The notes under the pieces are model-generated. The model was not told the DNA's origin, did not search any database, and worked only from the letters and a program-made list of their open reading frames with translations. The position numbers were made by a program, and so were the translations under genes. Of a stretch of DNA of 34,207 bases, positions 23,328 through 30,800 are shown piece by piece; position 1 is the stretch's first letter; every line of letters starts with the position of its first letter. Origin of the DNA: Mycobacteriaceae bacterium (lineage in GTDB: Bacteria; Actinomycetota; Actinomycetes; Mycobacteriales; Mycobacteriaceae); NCBI GenBank assembly GCA_019245755.1, contig JAFARC010000037.1, forward strand, positions 1-34,207. The letters are read 5' to 3'.

Positions 23328-23976
23328 CGCAGCGCAGGAACCGCTCGGTGACGGCGTGCACCCGCCGGGAGAAGACGTGTCCGACGTGGCTGCCGTCGTA
23401 CCAGTAGAGCTGCCCGCCCCATCGCTGATGCAGCGCCAACGCGGGTTGGGGCACCGCCATCCGGTCGTTGCGCGCACCCACGAACACCGCCGGCGCGTTT
23501 ACCGGACGGCCCCTGCCGATGGATGTCGTGATCGAACCTCACCGTCTCGTAGCCGAGCCCGCCGATGCGCCGCCGCCGGACCGTCGTGACCCGCAGCGGT
23601 TGGGGATCGGCGTGCGCCGCAACGCCTCGTGCCGCCAGCTCCTCGGCGGCGGCCGCGTAGGTGTCCAGCGGCCGGTCCGAATCTGTGGTGCTGCGGCCGA
23701 TCACGGACATGCCGGTCAGTACCAGCTCGTCGAGGGCGACCTCGGCCACCTGGCGCGTGCCGCGCGGCGACGCCGGTGACCAGTCGGCGGACCCCCGCAG
23801 CACGGTCACCGCGCGCGGCAACACCAGGCCGAATTCCCGCATGATGCCCAGCGTGCGGCCGGCTGCCTGGATGGCGTCGAACCGGTTCACGACCGCGACC
23901 TCTCCTCGTGTTGCCGGTATGCCTTGACCCACAGCTCGGCCGGGGTCGCACCGTGCATGATGACTGAGTCGGCCAT
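23317..23976 (-). pseudogene. Alpha/beta hydrolase relic (frameshift plus large internal deletion)
   Basis: The reading begins MADSVIMHGATPAELWVKAY after AAGGGG and hits a stop at ERSRS. About 11 extra bases (TCGTGAACCGG) push the continuation into another frame, from FDAIQAAGRTLGIMREFG through VTVLRGSADWSPASPRGTRQVAEVALDELVLTGMSVIGRSTTDSDRPLDTY to YETVRFDHD. Near 23530 the reading breaks again, and a third frame gives NAPAVFVGARNDRMAVPQPALALHQRWGGQLYWYDGSHVGHVFSRRVHAV to the TGA at 23317. The closing piece contains the typical C-terminal Asp/His region of a hydrolase. The core with the nucleophile elbow is missing. A multiply damaged relic rather than a sequencing error. Confidence 0.82.
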
Positions 23977-24086
23977 CGGCAGACCCCTTGCCTCGCTGTT
24001 GTAGAAACGCCCGATGTCCGCGCCGTTGCGGAAATCTATACTGTAATATCGTTAGTATCTCTCTCCGCCACCGAGGAGGCTGGTGC

Positions 24087-25079
24087 GTGAAAGTTCCGTT
24101 CACCTGGAAAGTCACCGGCTGGTTCATGATCGGCTGGTCACCGGAATTCCCGGTGGGTGAGGTGCGCCCGCTGCGGTATTTCGGTGATGACCTGGTTGCC
24201 TATCGCGACGACTCGGGGCAGCTGCACGTGCTGGAAGCGCACTGCAAGCACCTCGGTGCCCACATTGGACATGGCGGCAAAGTGGTGGGCGAGTGCGTCG
24301 AGTGCCCGTTTCACGGCTGGCGCTGGGGACCCGACGGAACCAACCGCTACATCCCCTACCAGCCCGACCGGCCCAACCGCGCACTGCGGCTGAGGGTGTA
24401 TCCGGTACGCGAGCAGTACGACTGCGTGTTCGTCTGGCACCAGCCCGATGGCGAGGAGCCGCGCTGGGCGTTGCCGGACCTCTTTCACAAGTTCCCGCAG
24501 TTCGAAACCGACCCGGCCTGCTACTACCGGCCTTACCCCGAGTTCTCCCGGCGCGCCGACAACGAGCCGGTGCACCCGCAGATCGTGGCGGAGAATGGAC
24601 CCGACAGCGCCCATTTCCGATACGTGCACGGCGCGACCGTGACGCCGGTGTGCCTAAACTGGCAGGCGGTCGGCGAGGAGTGGCGATTCCTCACCGGCTG
24701 GCCGGACGCACGCAGCGGGGATCCGGGGGAGATGACGTTGCGCATTCACAGCCACTTCTCCGGGCTCGGATTCGCGGTGAGCGCGTTCGAAGGATCGTCC
24801 AACTATCGACTGATCTTTGCCTGCACGCCCGTCGACGAGGGGTGCTCGAACATGTTCTATTCGATCTGGTGGCCGAAGGTGCCCGGCGAAACCTCCGACG
24901 TTCCGCCCGACGATGTGCGCGAACACGTGCAGAAGCAGTTTCTCCGTACCGTCTGGGAGGACGTCGACATCTGGCGCTATCAGCGCTACGTCGAGCGCCC
25001 AGCACTGTCGAAAGCGGACGCTAAACCCTATCTGGCGCTGCGCCGTTGGGCGAGGCAGTTTTACGATGTTCCGGCCTGA
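24087..25079 (+). CDS. Rieske non-haem iron oxygenase, KshA-like
   Basis: A 330-residue ring-hydroxylating oxygenase starting at GTG (VKVPFTWKVTGWFMIGWSPEF) after GAGGAGG. The Rieske 2Fe-2S ligands are Cys53 and His55 (CKH) with Cys73 and His76 (CPFH). The mononuclear iron site has Asp173, His176 and His181 in NGPDSAHFRYVHG, and an acidic WEDVDIWRYQ near the C-terminus resembles the third-ligand region of KshA. GEVRPLRYFGDDLVAYRD and the IPYQPDRPNRALRLRVYPV segment also resemble KshA, the oxygenase of 3-ketosteroid 9-alpha-hydroxylase. It likely hydroxylates a steroid-like or polycyclic substrate with electrons from the KshB-like reductase at 9027-10034. It is a little shorter than KshA itself. 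Confidence 0.9.
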   Translation: MKVPFTWKVTGWFMIGWSPEFPVGEVRPLRYFGDDLVAYRDDSGQLHVLEAHCKHLGAHIGHGGKVVGECVECPFHGWRWGPDGTNRYIPYQPDRPNRALRLRVYPVREQYDCVFVWHQPDGEEPRWALPDLFHKFPQFETDPACYYRPYPEFSRRADNEPVHPQIVAENGPDSAHFRYVHGATVTPVCLNWQAVGEEWRFLTGWPDARSGDPGEMTLRIHSHFSGLGFAVSAFEGSSNYRLIFACTPVDEGCSNMFYSIWWPKVPGETSDVPPDDVREHVQKQFLRTVWEDVDIWRYQRYVERPALSKADAKPYLALRRWARQFYDVPA

Positions 25080-25081
25080 CC

Positions 25082-25194
25082 GTGAAACTCGCCGAGCTCG
25101 CCGACCAAGCGCGCAGCGAAGCGACAACACTTTGTCACTGCTGGCGACGATCACCTCGACCGACGACTTGCTGCGCGCGTGGAAGCAGTCGTGA
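25082..25194 (+). pseudogene. Small relic reading between the oxygenase and the ligase
   Basis: GTG at 25082 opens VKLAELADQARSEATT. One base later in frame the reading continues as LSLLATITSTDDLLRAWKQS and stops at TGA 25192-25194, overlapping the next gene as GTGA. The two pieces join naturally only with a frameshift near 25131. The overlap with the following start suggests it was once a translated gene of the operon. I do not recognise the family. It could also be chance. Confidence 0.35.
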
Positions 25195-26837
25195 CACCAC
25201 AGTTCACGGTCGCGGCGGTCGCCGGTGCCGTCGCTGCCGCGATCCCCGACCGCGAACTGATCACGCAGGGTGATCGACGCTATACCTACCGGCAGGTCGT
25301 CGAGCGCTCGACCCGGCTCGCGTCATATCTGCACTCCCGCGGCCTGGGTTGCCACACCGAACGATCGTCGCTTGCGGGACACCAGGTCGGCCAGGACCTC
25401 GTCGGCCTCTACGCCTACAACGGAAATGAGTTCGTCGAAGCGCTGCTGGGCGCGTTCCGGGCCCGGGTCGCCCCGTTCAACGTTAACTTTCGGTACGTCA
25501 AAAACGAGCTGCAGTACCTGCTCTCCGACGCCGGTGCGACCGCGCTGATCTACCATGCCGCGTTCGCGCCTCGAGTGGCGGAGGTGCTGCCGCGGCTGCC
25601 CGACTTGCGTGTCCTGATTCAGATCGCCGACGGCTCAGGCAATGGCCTGCTCGACGGCGCCGTCGACTACGAGGCGGTCATCGAGTCCGGTTCGCCGGAG
25701 CCGCCACCGGTTCAGCCGTCACCCGATGATCTCTACGTGCTCTACACCGGTGGCACGACCGGAATGCCGAAAGGTGTGCTCTGGCGTCAGCACGACATCT
25801 TCATGACGTCGTTCGGTGGGCGCGATCTCTATAGCGGACAGCTGATGGGGTCCTACGACGAGATCGCGGCGCGGGCGGCGCAGAACCCGGGCACCAGGAT
25901 CATGGTGTTGCCGCCGCTGATCCATGGCGCCGCCCAGTGGGGCGTCATGACCGCGATCACCACGGGGCAGTCATTGGTTTTCTCATCGGTTGTCGACCGC
26001 GTGGATGCCGAGGAGGTCGTCCGCACGATCGAGCGGGCGAAGGTGTCGGTGGTGACGGTCGTGGGCGATGCGATCGCCCGGCCCCTTCTCGCGGCGATCG
26101 AGCAAGGAAGCTGGGATGTGTCGTCGCTGGGGGTGGTGGCCAACGGCGGCGCCCTGCTGACCCCACACATCAAGGAGCGGTTGATCCAGGCCGTTCCGGG
26201 GCTCGTGGTGGTCGACGGTGTCGGCTCCTCGGAATCCGGGGCCCAGATGACCAACCTTTGTGCCGGTGGCGCCGTGTCGACCGGCACGTTCACCCCCGGA
26301 CCGGATACTTGTGTCGTCGCAGATGATTTGAGCGCGGTGCGCTCGCCTGGTCACAAGGGTATCGGCTGGCTGGCCCAGCGAGGCTATGTGCCGCTGGGCT
26401 ACCGGGGCGACGCCGCCAAGACGGCGGTGACGTTCCCCGTGATCGGCGGCGTGCGGTACTCGGTGCCTGGCGACCGTGCGCGCCATCTTGCTGACGGATC
26501 GGTCGAGTTGCTCGGCCGCGATTCGGTGACGATCAACTCCGGCGGCGAGAAGATCTTCGCCGAGGAAGTCGAGACGGCGATTTCGTCGCACCCGGCGGTC
26601 GCCGACGTAGTGGTCGCCGGCCGGCCCAGCAAGCGCTGGGGGCAGGAAGTCGTCGCCGTCGTCGCGCTCGCCGACGGCGCGCGTGCCGACGCCCGCGAAT
26701 TGATTCAGCACGCCGCCCGGTCGATCGCCCGCTACAAGCTGCCGAAGGCGGTCGTGTTCCGTTCGGTCGTCGAGCGCAGCCCGTCGGGCAAGGCCGATTA
26801 CCGGTGGGCCCGCGAACAGGCCGTCAGCGAGTCCTGA
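25191..26837 (+). CDS. Acyl-CoA ligase, FadD19/FadD3-like
   Basis: A 548-residue AMP-forming ligase starting at GTG (VTPQFTVAAVAGAVAAAIPDRE). P-loop YTGGTTGMPKGVLWRQHDIF (185-204), VLPPLIHGAAQWG, VDGVGSSESGAQM, VPGDRARHLADGSVELLGRDSVTINSGGEKIFAEEVE and the C-terminal SPSGKADYRW with the adenylation lysine are present. The GGTTGMPKGVLWRQ form is typical of FadD enzymes that activate steroid side-chain or ring-derived acids. It probably shares an mRNA with the Rieske oxygenase upstream. A GTG at 25179 is an alternative start. The stop lies only four bases before the convergent unknown gene. Confidence 0.9.
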   Translation: MTPQFTVAAVAGAVAAAIPDRELITQGDRRYTYRQVVERSTRLASYLHSRGLGCHTERSSLAGHQVGQDLVGLYAYNGNEFVEALLGAFRARVAPFNVNFRYVKNELQYLLSDAGATALIYHAAFAPRVAEVLPRLPDLRVLIQIADGSGNGLLDGAVDYEAVIESGSPEPPPVQPSPDDLYVLYTGGTTGMPKGVLWRQHDIFMTSFGGRDLYSGQLMGSYDEIAARAAQNPGTRIMVLPPLIHGAAQWGVMTAITTGQSLVFSSVVDRVDAEEVVRTIERAKVSVVTVVGDAIARPLLAAIEQGSWDVSSLGVVANGGALLTPHIKERLIQAVPGLVVVDGVGSSESGAQMTNLCAGGAVSTGTFTPGPDTCVVADDLSAVRSPGHKGIGWLAQRGYVPLGYRGDAAKTAVTFPVIGGVRYSVPGDRARHLADGSVELLGRDSVTINSGGEKIFAEEVETAISSHPAVADVVVAGRPSKRWGQEVVAVVALADGARADARELIQHAARSIARYKLPKAVVFRSVVERSPSGKADYRWAREQAVSES

Positions 26838-26840
26838 CCG

Positions 26841-27395
26841 CTAGCCGACGGGCGCCAGGTCTGACGCCAGCGGCGAATGCCATCCGGCGCGGCTGCGGTA
26901 GTTTTCGATCGGTCCGACCGCGTTGTGCGCGAGGGCCGCCGCGGCGAGGGCTTGCGCCTTGAAAGCCTGTGCGGCCGAGCTCAGCCGGTGTTGCACCGCG
27001 TCGACACGATGGGCGAGCTCGGCTGGCCATCGTTGGCCCCACAGTGTCACCTCGGCGCCCCGGTCCAGGGCGGCGAGGACGACCTCACGGACACACGCCT
27101 CCGTGGCGAACGCGTCAGCTGCGACCCCCAGCATCTGATTGACCGGTCCCGCGCGTAGCGAGTCGAAGGGCAGCGTTGCGGCGCCCAGGATCTGAAGCGG
27201 CCGTGCGTCGCAGCCGTGAGTCACCAGCACGTTGACGTCCCACCCGGCCATCGCCCGGTCGAACATCCAGCCGCCGGCGGATTGGATGACATCCCTGGCG
27301 TCGGAAGCGATGACATCGAGGCGATACCGCGCCAGGGTGCGGGTGGATGCCGTTGGGCGAGCCAGGTTGTCCGCCTGGAAAGCTTGAGCAGTCAT
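26841..27395 (-). CDS. Hypothetical protein, 184 residues
   Basis: I do not recognise this protein. It reads MTAQAFQADNLARPTASTRTLARYRL and is alanine-rich, with no signal peptide or membrane segment. Three runs stand out: AGGWMFDRAMAGWDVNVLVTHGCDARPLQILGAATLPFDSL, VREVVLAALDRGAEVTLWGQRWPAEL and a helical RLSSAAQAFKAQALAAAALAHNAVG. The frame stays open upstream, but ATG at 27395 is the first sensible start and a perfect 14-base palindrome lies about 30 bases before it. It is divergent from the DUF427 gene and convergent with the ligase. Coding is supported by amino-acid composition, not by a family match. Confidence 0.6.
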   Translation of the reverse strand: MTAQAFQADNLARPTASTRTLARYRLDVIASDARDVIQSAGGWMFDRAMAGWDVNVLVTHGCDARPLQILGAATLPFDSLRAGPVNQMLGVAADAFATEACVREVVLAALDRGAEVTLWGQRWPAELAHRVDAVQHRLSSAAQAFKAQALAAAALAHNAVGPIENYRSRAGWHSPLASDLAPVG

Positions 27396-27423
27396 GTCAC
27401 GACATCGTCCTTCGGCACCTCCC

Positions 27424-27437
27424 GATGAGATCTCATC
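27424..27437. promoter_or_regulatory. Perfect 14-base palindrome GATGAGATCTCATC
   Basis: Both 7-base arms are exact. It lies in the 168-base divergent gap between the unknown gene (start 27395) and the DUF427 gene (start 27564). Position and symmetry suit an operator for a dimeric regulator. No matching regulator lies next to it. Confidence 0.5.
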
Positions 27438-27563
27438 CTCAGCGTGACATTCTTGCTTCGATCTGTAAAGCTCCGATCGGGGCCATGGCGTTGCGCACCG
27501 GTTCCGGCGTTGGCACCATTGCCGGGGGACGCAATGTGAAATAACGAACGCCGGAGTCACTTG

Positions 27564-28244
27564 ATGAGTCTCGTCGCCGGGCGCGGTCCGCTCAGTAAGG
27601 ATCCCGCCGGCTGGTTTTCTCCCCCGATACCCGCCGATGTGGTGTACATCGAGCCACATCCCAGACGTATCCAGGCGTTTCGCGACGGACATCTGGTGAT
27701 TGACACCGAGCGGGCGCTGCTGGTGCACCGGCGAGGGTATCCGCTCAGCTACGCGTTTCCCGCCGACGAGGTCGGGCAGCTTCCCGGCGAACCCGTCCCG
27801 GCGGCCTCGGGGTACGTTGCGGTGCCGTGGGACGCGGTCGAAACGTGGCTCGAGGAGGGCCGCCGGCTGGTTCATTATCCGCCCAATCCCTATCACCGGG
27901 TGGATTGCCGCCCGACGAAGCGCGGCCTGCGTGTCCGCGTCGCGGGCACCACGCTGGTCGACACCGCCGACACGGTGATCGTTTTCGAGACGGCGCTGCA
28001 GCCTCGGCTCTACGTTGACCCATCGCATGTCCGCACCGATATGCTGCGGCCAAGCCAAACCACGAGCTACTGCAACTACAAGGGTGTGGCGACCTACTGG
28101 TCAGCGGTCATCGGCGAGACCGTCGTCGATGATGTGGCCTGGAGCTATCCGGAGCCGCCGCCCGAGAGCCTGCCCATCAAGGGATACCTCAGCTTCGACG
28201 CGGCACGCGTGCAGATCGTCGCGGATTTGCCGACCGCGTATTGA
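27564..28244 (+). CDS. DUF427 domain protein
   Basis: A 226-residue protein (MSLVAGRGPLSKDPAGWF) with two DUF427-like halves. The first has VYIEPHPRRIQAFRDGHLVIDTERALLV. The second, better conserved, has RVRVAGTTLVDTADTVIVFETALQPRLYVDPSHVRTDML, then SYCNYKGVATYWSAVIG and VVDDVAWSYPEP. DUF427 proteins are common in actinobacteria and have no assigned reaction. GGAG lies about ten bases before the ATG. Its last 56 bases overlap the 3' end of the convergent glycoside hydrolase. The gene does not look like part of the CoA-catabolic island. Confidence 0.87.
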   Translation: MSLVAGRGPLSKDPAGWFSPPIPADVVYIEPHPRRIQAFRDGHLVIDTERALLVHRRGYPLSYAFPADEVGQLPGEPVPAASGYVAVPWDAVETWLEEGRRLVHYPPNPYHRVDCRPTKRGLRVRVAGTTLVDTADTVIVFETALQPRLYVDPSHVRTDMLRPSQTTSYCNYKGVATYWSAVIGETVVDDVAWSYPEPPPESLPIKGYLSFDAARVQIVADLPTAY

Positions 28245-30681
28245 CCTCAGTTGCGGCGACGAAATGGCTGCGTTGCGTCAGTCTCTTCGTTTGGCCGGTG
28301 ATGTCGAATGCCACCTGGGCGCGTATGTCGTCGGAGGACGCGCCGATCAGCGCGGTGCGCCGGCCCGGCTGGACGATGAGGTCGCCTTGAATTCCCAGAT
28401 AGGCGAGTTGGGCGACGTTCAAGGTGAACTGGACCGTCGCCGTCTGCGCGGGCGCCAGGGCGACCCTGGCGAATCCGGCCAACTCCCGGGCCGGCCTGGT
28501 GACCCCGACGGCGGTCTGCTCGATGTAGAGCTGCGCGACTTCGGTGCCGGCGCGCTGGCCGGTGTTGGTCACCTCCACCGTGAAGTGTGCCTCACCCTCG
28601 GTCGTCACCAGGTCCTTCAGGCGCGGCTCGGAAAAGTCGAAGGTGGTGTAGCTCAGGCCGTGTCCGAACGCGAACAGCGGCGTTGCCGGCATGTCGGTGT
28701 AGCCCTTGTGGATGTCGGATGCCGTTCTGCGGTAACCGCTTCCGTTCTTCTGGCCAGCGTAGATCGGCACCTGCCCACAGTGCCGGGGCAGCGTGTAGGG
28801 GAGTTTGCCGCTCGGGTTGGTGACCCCGAAGAGCGCGTCGGCCAGGGCGGCGGCGTGGTGCGGGCCGCCGTAGTAGCCGATGATCCAGGCCGGCACCAGA
28901 TCGACGACGTTTGATAACCCGTACGGGCGACCCGCGGCCAACACGGCGACCGTCGGTTTGGCCAGCTCGGCGATCGCACGCACCAAGTCGACTTGTGGTG
29001 CGGGCAGGTCGATGTCGGCGGTGTCGCTGCCTTCGCCCTCGGTGATGTTGGCGCCGAACCACCCGCCGCGTCCGCCGAGGGCGAGAATCACGACGTCGGC
29101 GTCGCCCGCGGCTGCCGCCGCGGTCGGGATGTCCATCGGTTCGGCAGCCGTGACACCACAGCCGGGTGCGCTCACGACGGTCGCATCCGGAACGACCGCC
29201 CGCACCGCATCGGTCAGCGAAATGGCGCCGTAGTGCGCCCGGACATAGTCGTCGAGGTCACCGCTCAAGATGGGCGCCAGTTCTGCGGCGACCGCGGCGG
29301 AACGCTGCGCAACATCGGTGCCGGCATCAGGGATGAGGTCCTGCAGCCCCGCCATCGCATCGGCGTCGTCGGCGGTACCGCTGAATACCGCGGCCATTCC
29401 CCGCATCAGTTGCGCGGCAGCCGGATAGGTGTACGCGGGGAACCCCACCAGCACACCGTCGGCGTGCGGACCGATGACTGCGACGGTCTGCACTTTTGTG
29501 GATAGGGGCAAGGTGTCAGCGGTGTTCTTCAGCAACGTGACCGACTGCGCCGCCAGCCGCCGCGACAAGTCGTCGCCCTCTTCGGCCACCGCCGAGATGG
29601 TGATCGGGTCTTCGGGCACGTATGGGTTGTCGAGCAGCCCCAGCGCGAACTTGTCCCGCAACACCCGCAGCGCGGAGCGGTCGAGCCATTCGCCGGGCAC
29701 CCGGCCGGCTTCGACCGCGATTGCCAGGGCGTGGCCGTAGCCGAACTCGCTTGGCAATTCGACATCGAGCCCCGCTTGCAGCGCCAGCGCTCCGGCCTGC
29801 TCGGCGGTGGACGCCACGAGCTGGCGATCCCGCAGATTGGTGATCGTCATGTAGTCGGAGACGACCGTGCCGTCAAAGCCCAGCCGGTCGCGCAGCAGCC
29901 CGGTGAGCAGCTCGCGCGACATGCCGATGGGAACCCCGTCGTATTCGGAGTAGGAGTTCATCACCGAAGCCAGGCCTGCCTCGCGGATCGCCGCCTCGAA
30001 TGGCCGTGCGTACACCTCGTACAGCTCGCGGCGGCCGACCATGGTCGCGGCCATGTTCTGGCCGGCCTCGGTGACACCGTAGCCGAGAAAATGTTTCGCT
30101 GTGGCCATCACACCCTCGCGCAGATCTGTTCCCTGCAGGCCGCGGGTGAACGCAACCGCCATCGCGCTGACCAAACATGGCTCCTCACCGTATGTCTCAT
30201 GGACGCGGCCCCACCGGGCATCGCGTGCGACGTCGAACACCGGCGACAGCGCCTGCCGCAGCCCGACGCTGCGCATCTGACGGCCGATCAGCTCCGCCAT
30301 CTCCCCTAGCCCGTCGGGATCCCACGACGCGGCCAGCCCGATCGGGGTCGGGAAGGCGGTGAACCCTGGCGCGACAACGCCGTTGAGCGCCTCGTTGTGG
30401 AAAACCGCCGGAATGCCCAGCCTTGTTTCGGTCACCAGATAGCGCTGCACCGCGTTGATCAACCGGGCTTGTTCGACCGGCGATCGGTGACCGAACATGC
30501 CGATCCCCGCGACATGCCCGATGCCGTGGCAGATCGATGCGCGAAACGCGCCGGAAAGCGCACCGTCGCTGCCGAGAATCGTCATCGGCATCACACATGA
30601 CACCTGCAAGGCCTTCTCGGTGAGCGTCATCCGCGCCAGCAGATCGTGCGCGCGCCGCTCGGGGGTTTCGTCACCGGTCAC
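28189..30681 (-). CDS. Family 3 glycoside hydrolase (beta-glucosidase-like)
   Basis: About 830 residues. The N-terminal GH3 barrel has ERRAHDLLARMTLTEKALQ, HNEALNGVVAPGFTAFPTPIGLAASWD, AKHFLGYG, MNSYSEYDGVP and GFDGTVVSDYM with the nucleophile aspartate. The alpha/beta sandwich domain has SVTLLKNTADTLPL and AVIGPHADG. A fibronectin-III-like domain (VEVTNTGQRAGTEVAQLYIE) and a basic tail ending RVPRRS follow. It should hydrolyse beta-linked sugars from the non-reducing end. There is no signal peptide, so it is probably cytoplasmic. The GTG at 30681 (VTGDETPERRAHDLL) is a best guess. The open frame continues far upstream as antisense of the 13E12 gene. Confidence 0.88.
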   Translation of the reverse strand: MTGDETPERRAHDLLARMTLTEKALQVSCVMPMTILGSDGALSGAFRASICHGIGHVAGIGMFGHRSPVEQARLINAVQRYLVTETRLGIPAVFHNEALNGVVAPGFTAFPTPIGLAASWDPDGLGEMAELIGRQMRSVGLRQALSPVFDVARDARWGRVHETYGEEPCLVSAMAVAFTRGLQGTDLREGVMATAKHFLGYGVTEAGQNMAATMVGRRELYEVYARPFEAAIREAGLASVMNSYSEYDGVPIGMSRELLTGLLRDRLGFDGTVVSDYMTITNLRDRQLVASTAEQAGALALQAGLDVELPSEFGYGHALAIAVEAGRVPGEWLDRSALRVLRDKFALGLLDNPYVPEDPITISAVAEEGDDLSRRLAAQSVTLLKNTADTLPLSTKVQTVAVIGPHADGVLVGFPAYTYPAAAQLMRGMAAVFSGTADDADAMAGLQDLIPDAGTDVAQRSAAVAAELAPILSGDLDDYVRAHYGAISLTDAVRAVVPDATVVSAPGCGVTAAEPMDIPTAAAAAGDADVVILALGGRGGWFGANITEGEGSDTADIDLPAPQVDLVRAIAELAKPTVAVLAAGRPYGLSNVVDLVPAWIIGYYGGPHHAAALADALFGVTNPSGKLPYTLPRHCGQVPIYAGQKNGSGYRRTASDIHKGYTDMPATPLFAFGHGLSYTTFDFSEPRLKDLVTTEGEAHFTVEVTNTGQRAGTEVAQLYIEQTAVGVTRPARELAGFARVALAPAQTATVQFTLNVAQLAYLGIQGDLIVQPGRRTALIGASSDDIRAQVAFDITGQTKRLTQRSHFVAATEVNTRSANPRRSARVPRRS

Positions 30682-30784
30682 CGGAACCCATTCTGGCGCA
30701 CCACGGCTCCACGTCGGCGCAAGAACGCGACGACACGTCGCTCCGCCGCCACCACACAATCGCTGTCGGTGCCCCCACTTATCA

Positions 30785-30800
30785 TCGAACATGTGTTCGA
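30785..30800. promoter_or_regulatory. LexA (SOS) box TCGAAC-ATGT-GTTCGA
   Basis: This matches the published mycobacterial SOS box consensus TCGAAC-N4-GTTCGA exactly, and symmetry extends one base further each side. It overlaps the proposed GTG start of the 13E12 gene. 13E12-family genes of M. tuberculosis are known to carry LexA boxes in this position. DNA damage should induce the gene. Confidence 0.85.

Noticed and set aside
22302..23477. Minus-strand open frame inside the carboxylase gene (391 codons)
   Set aside because: Antisense shadow. The plus strand clearly encodes a full carboxyltransferase.
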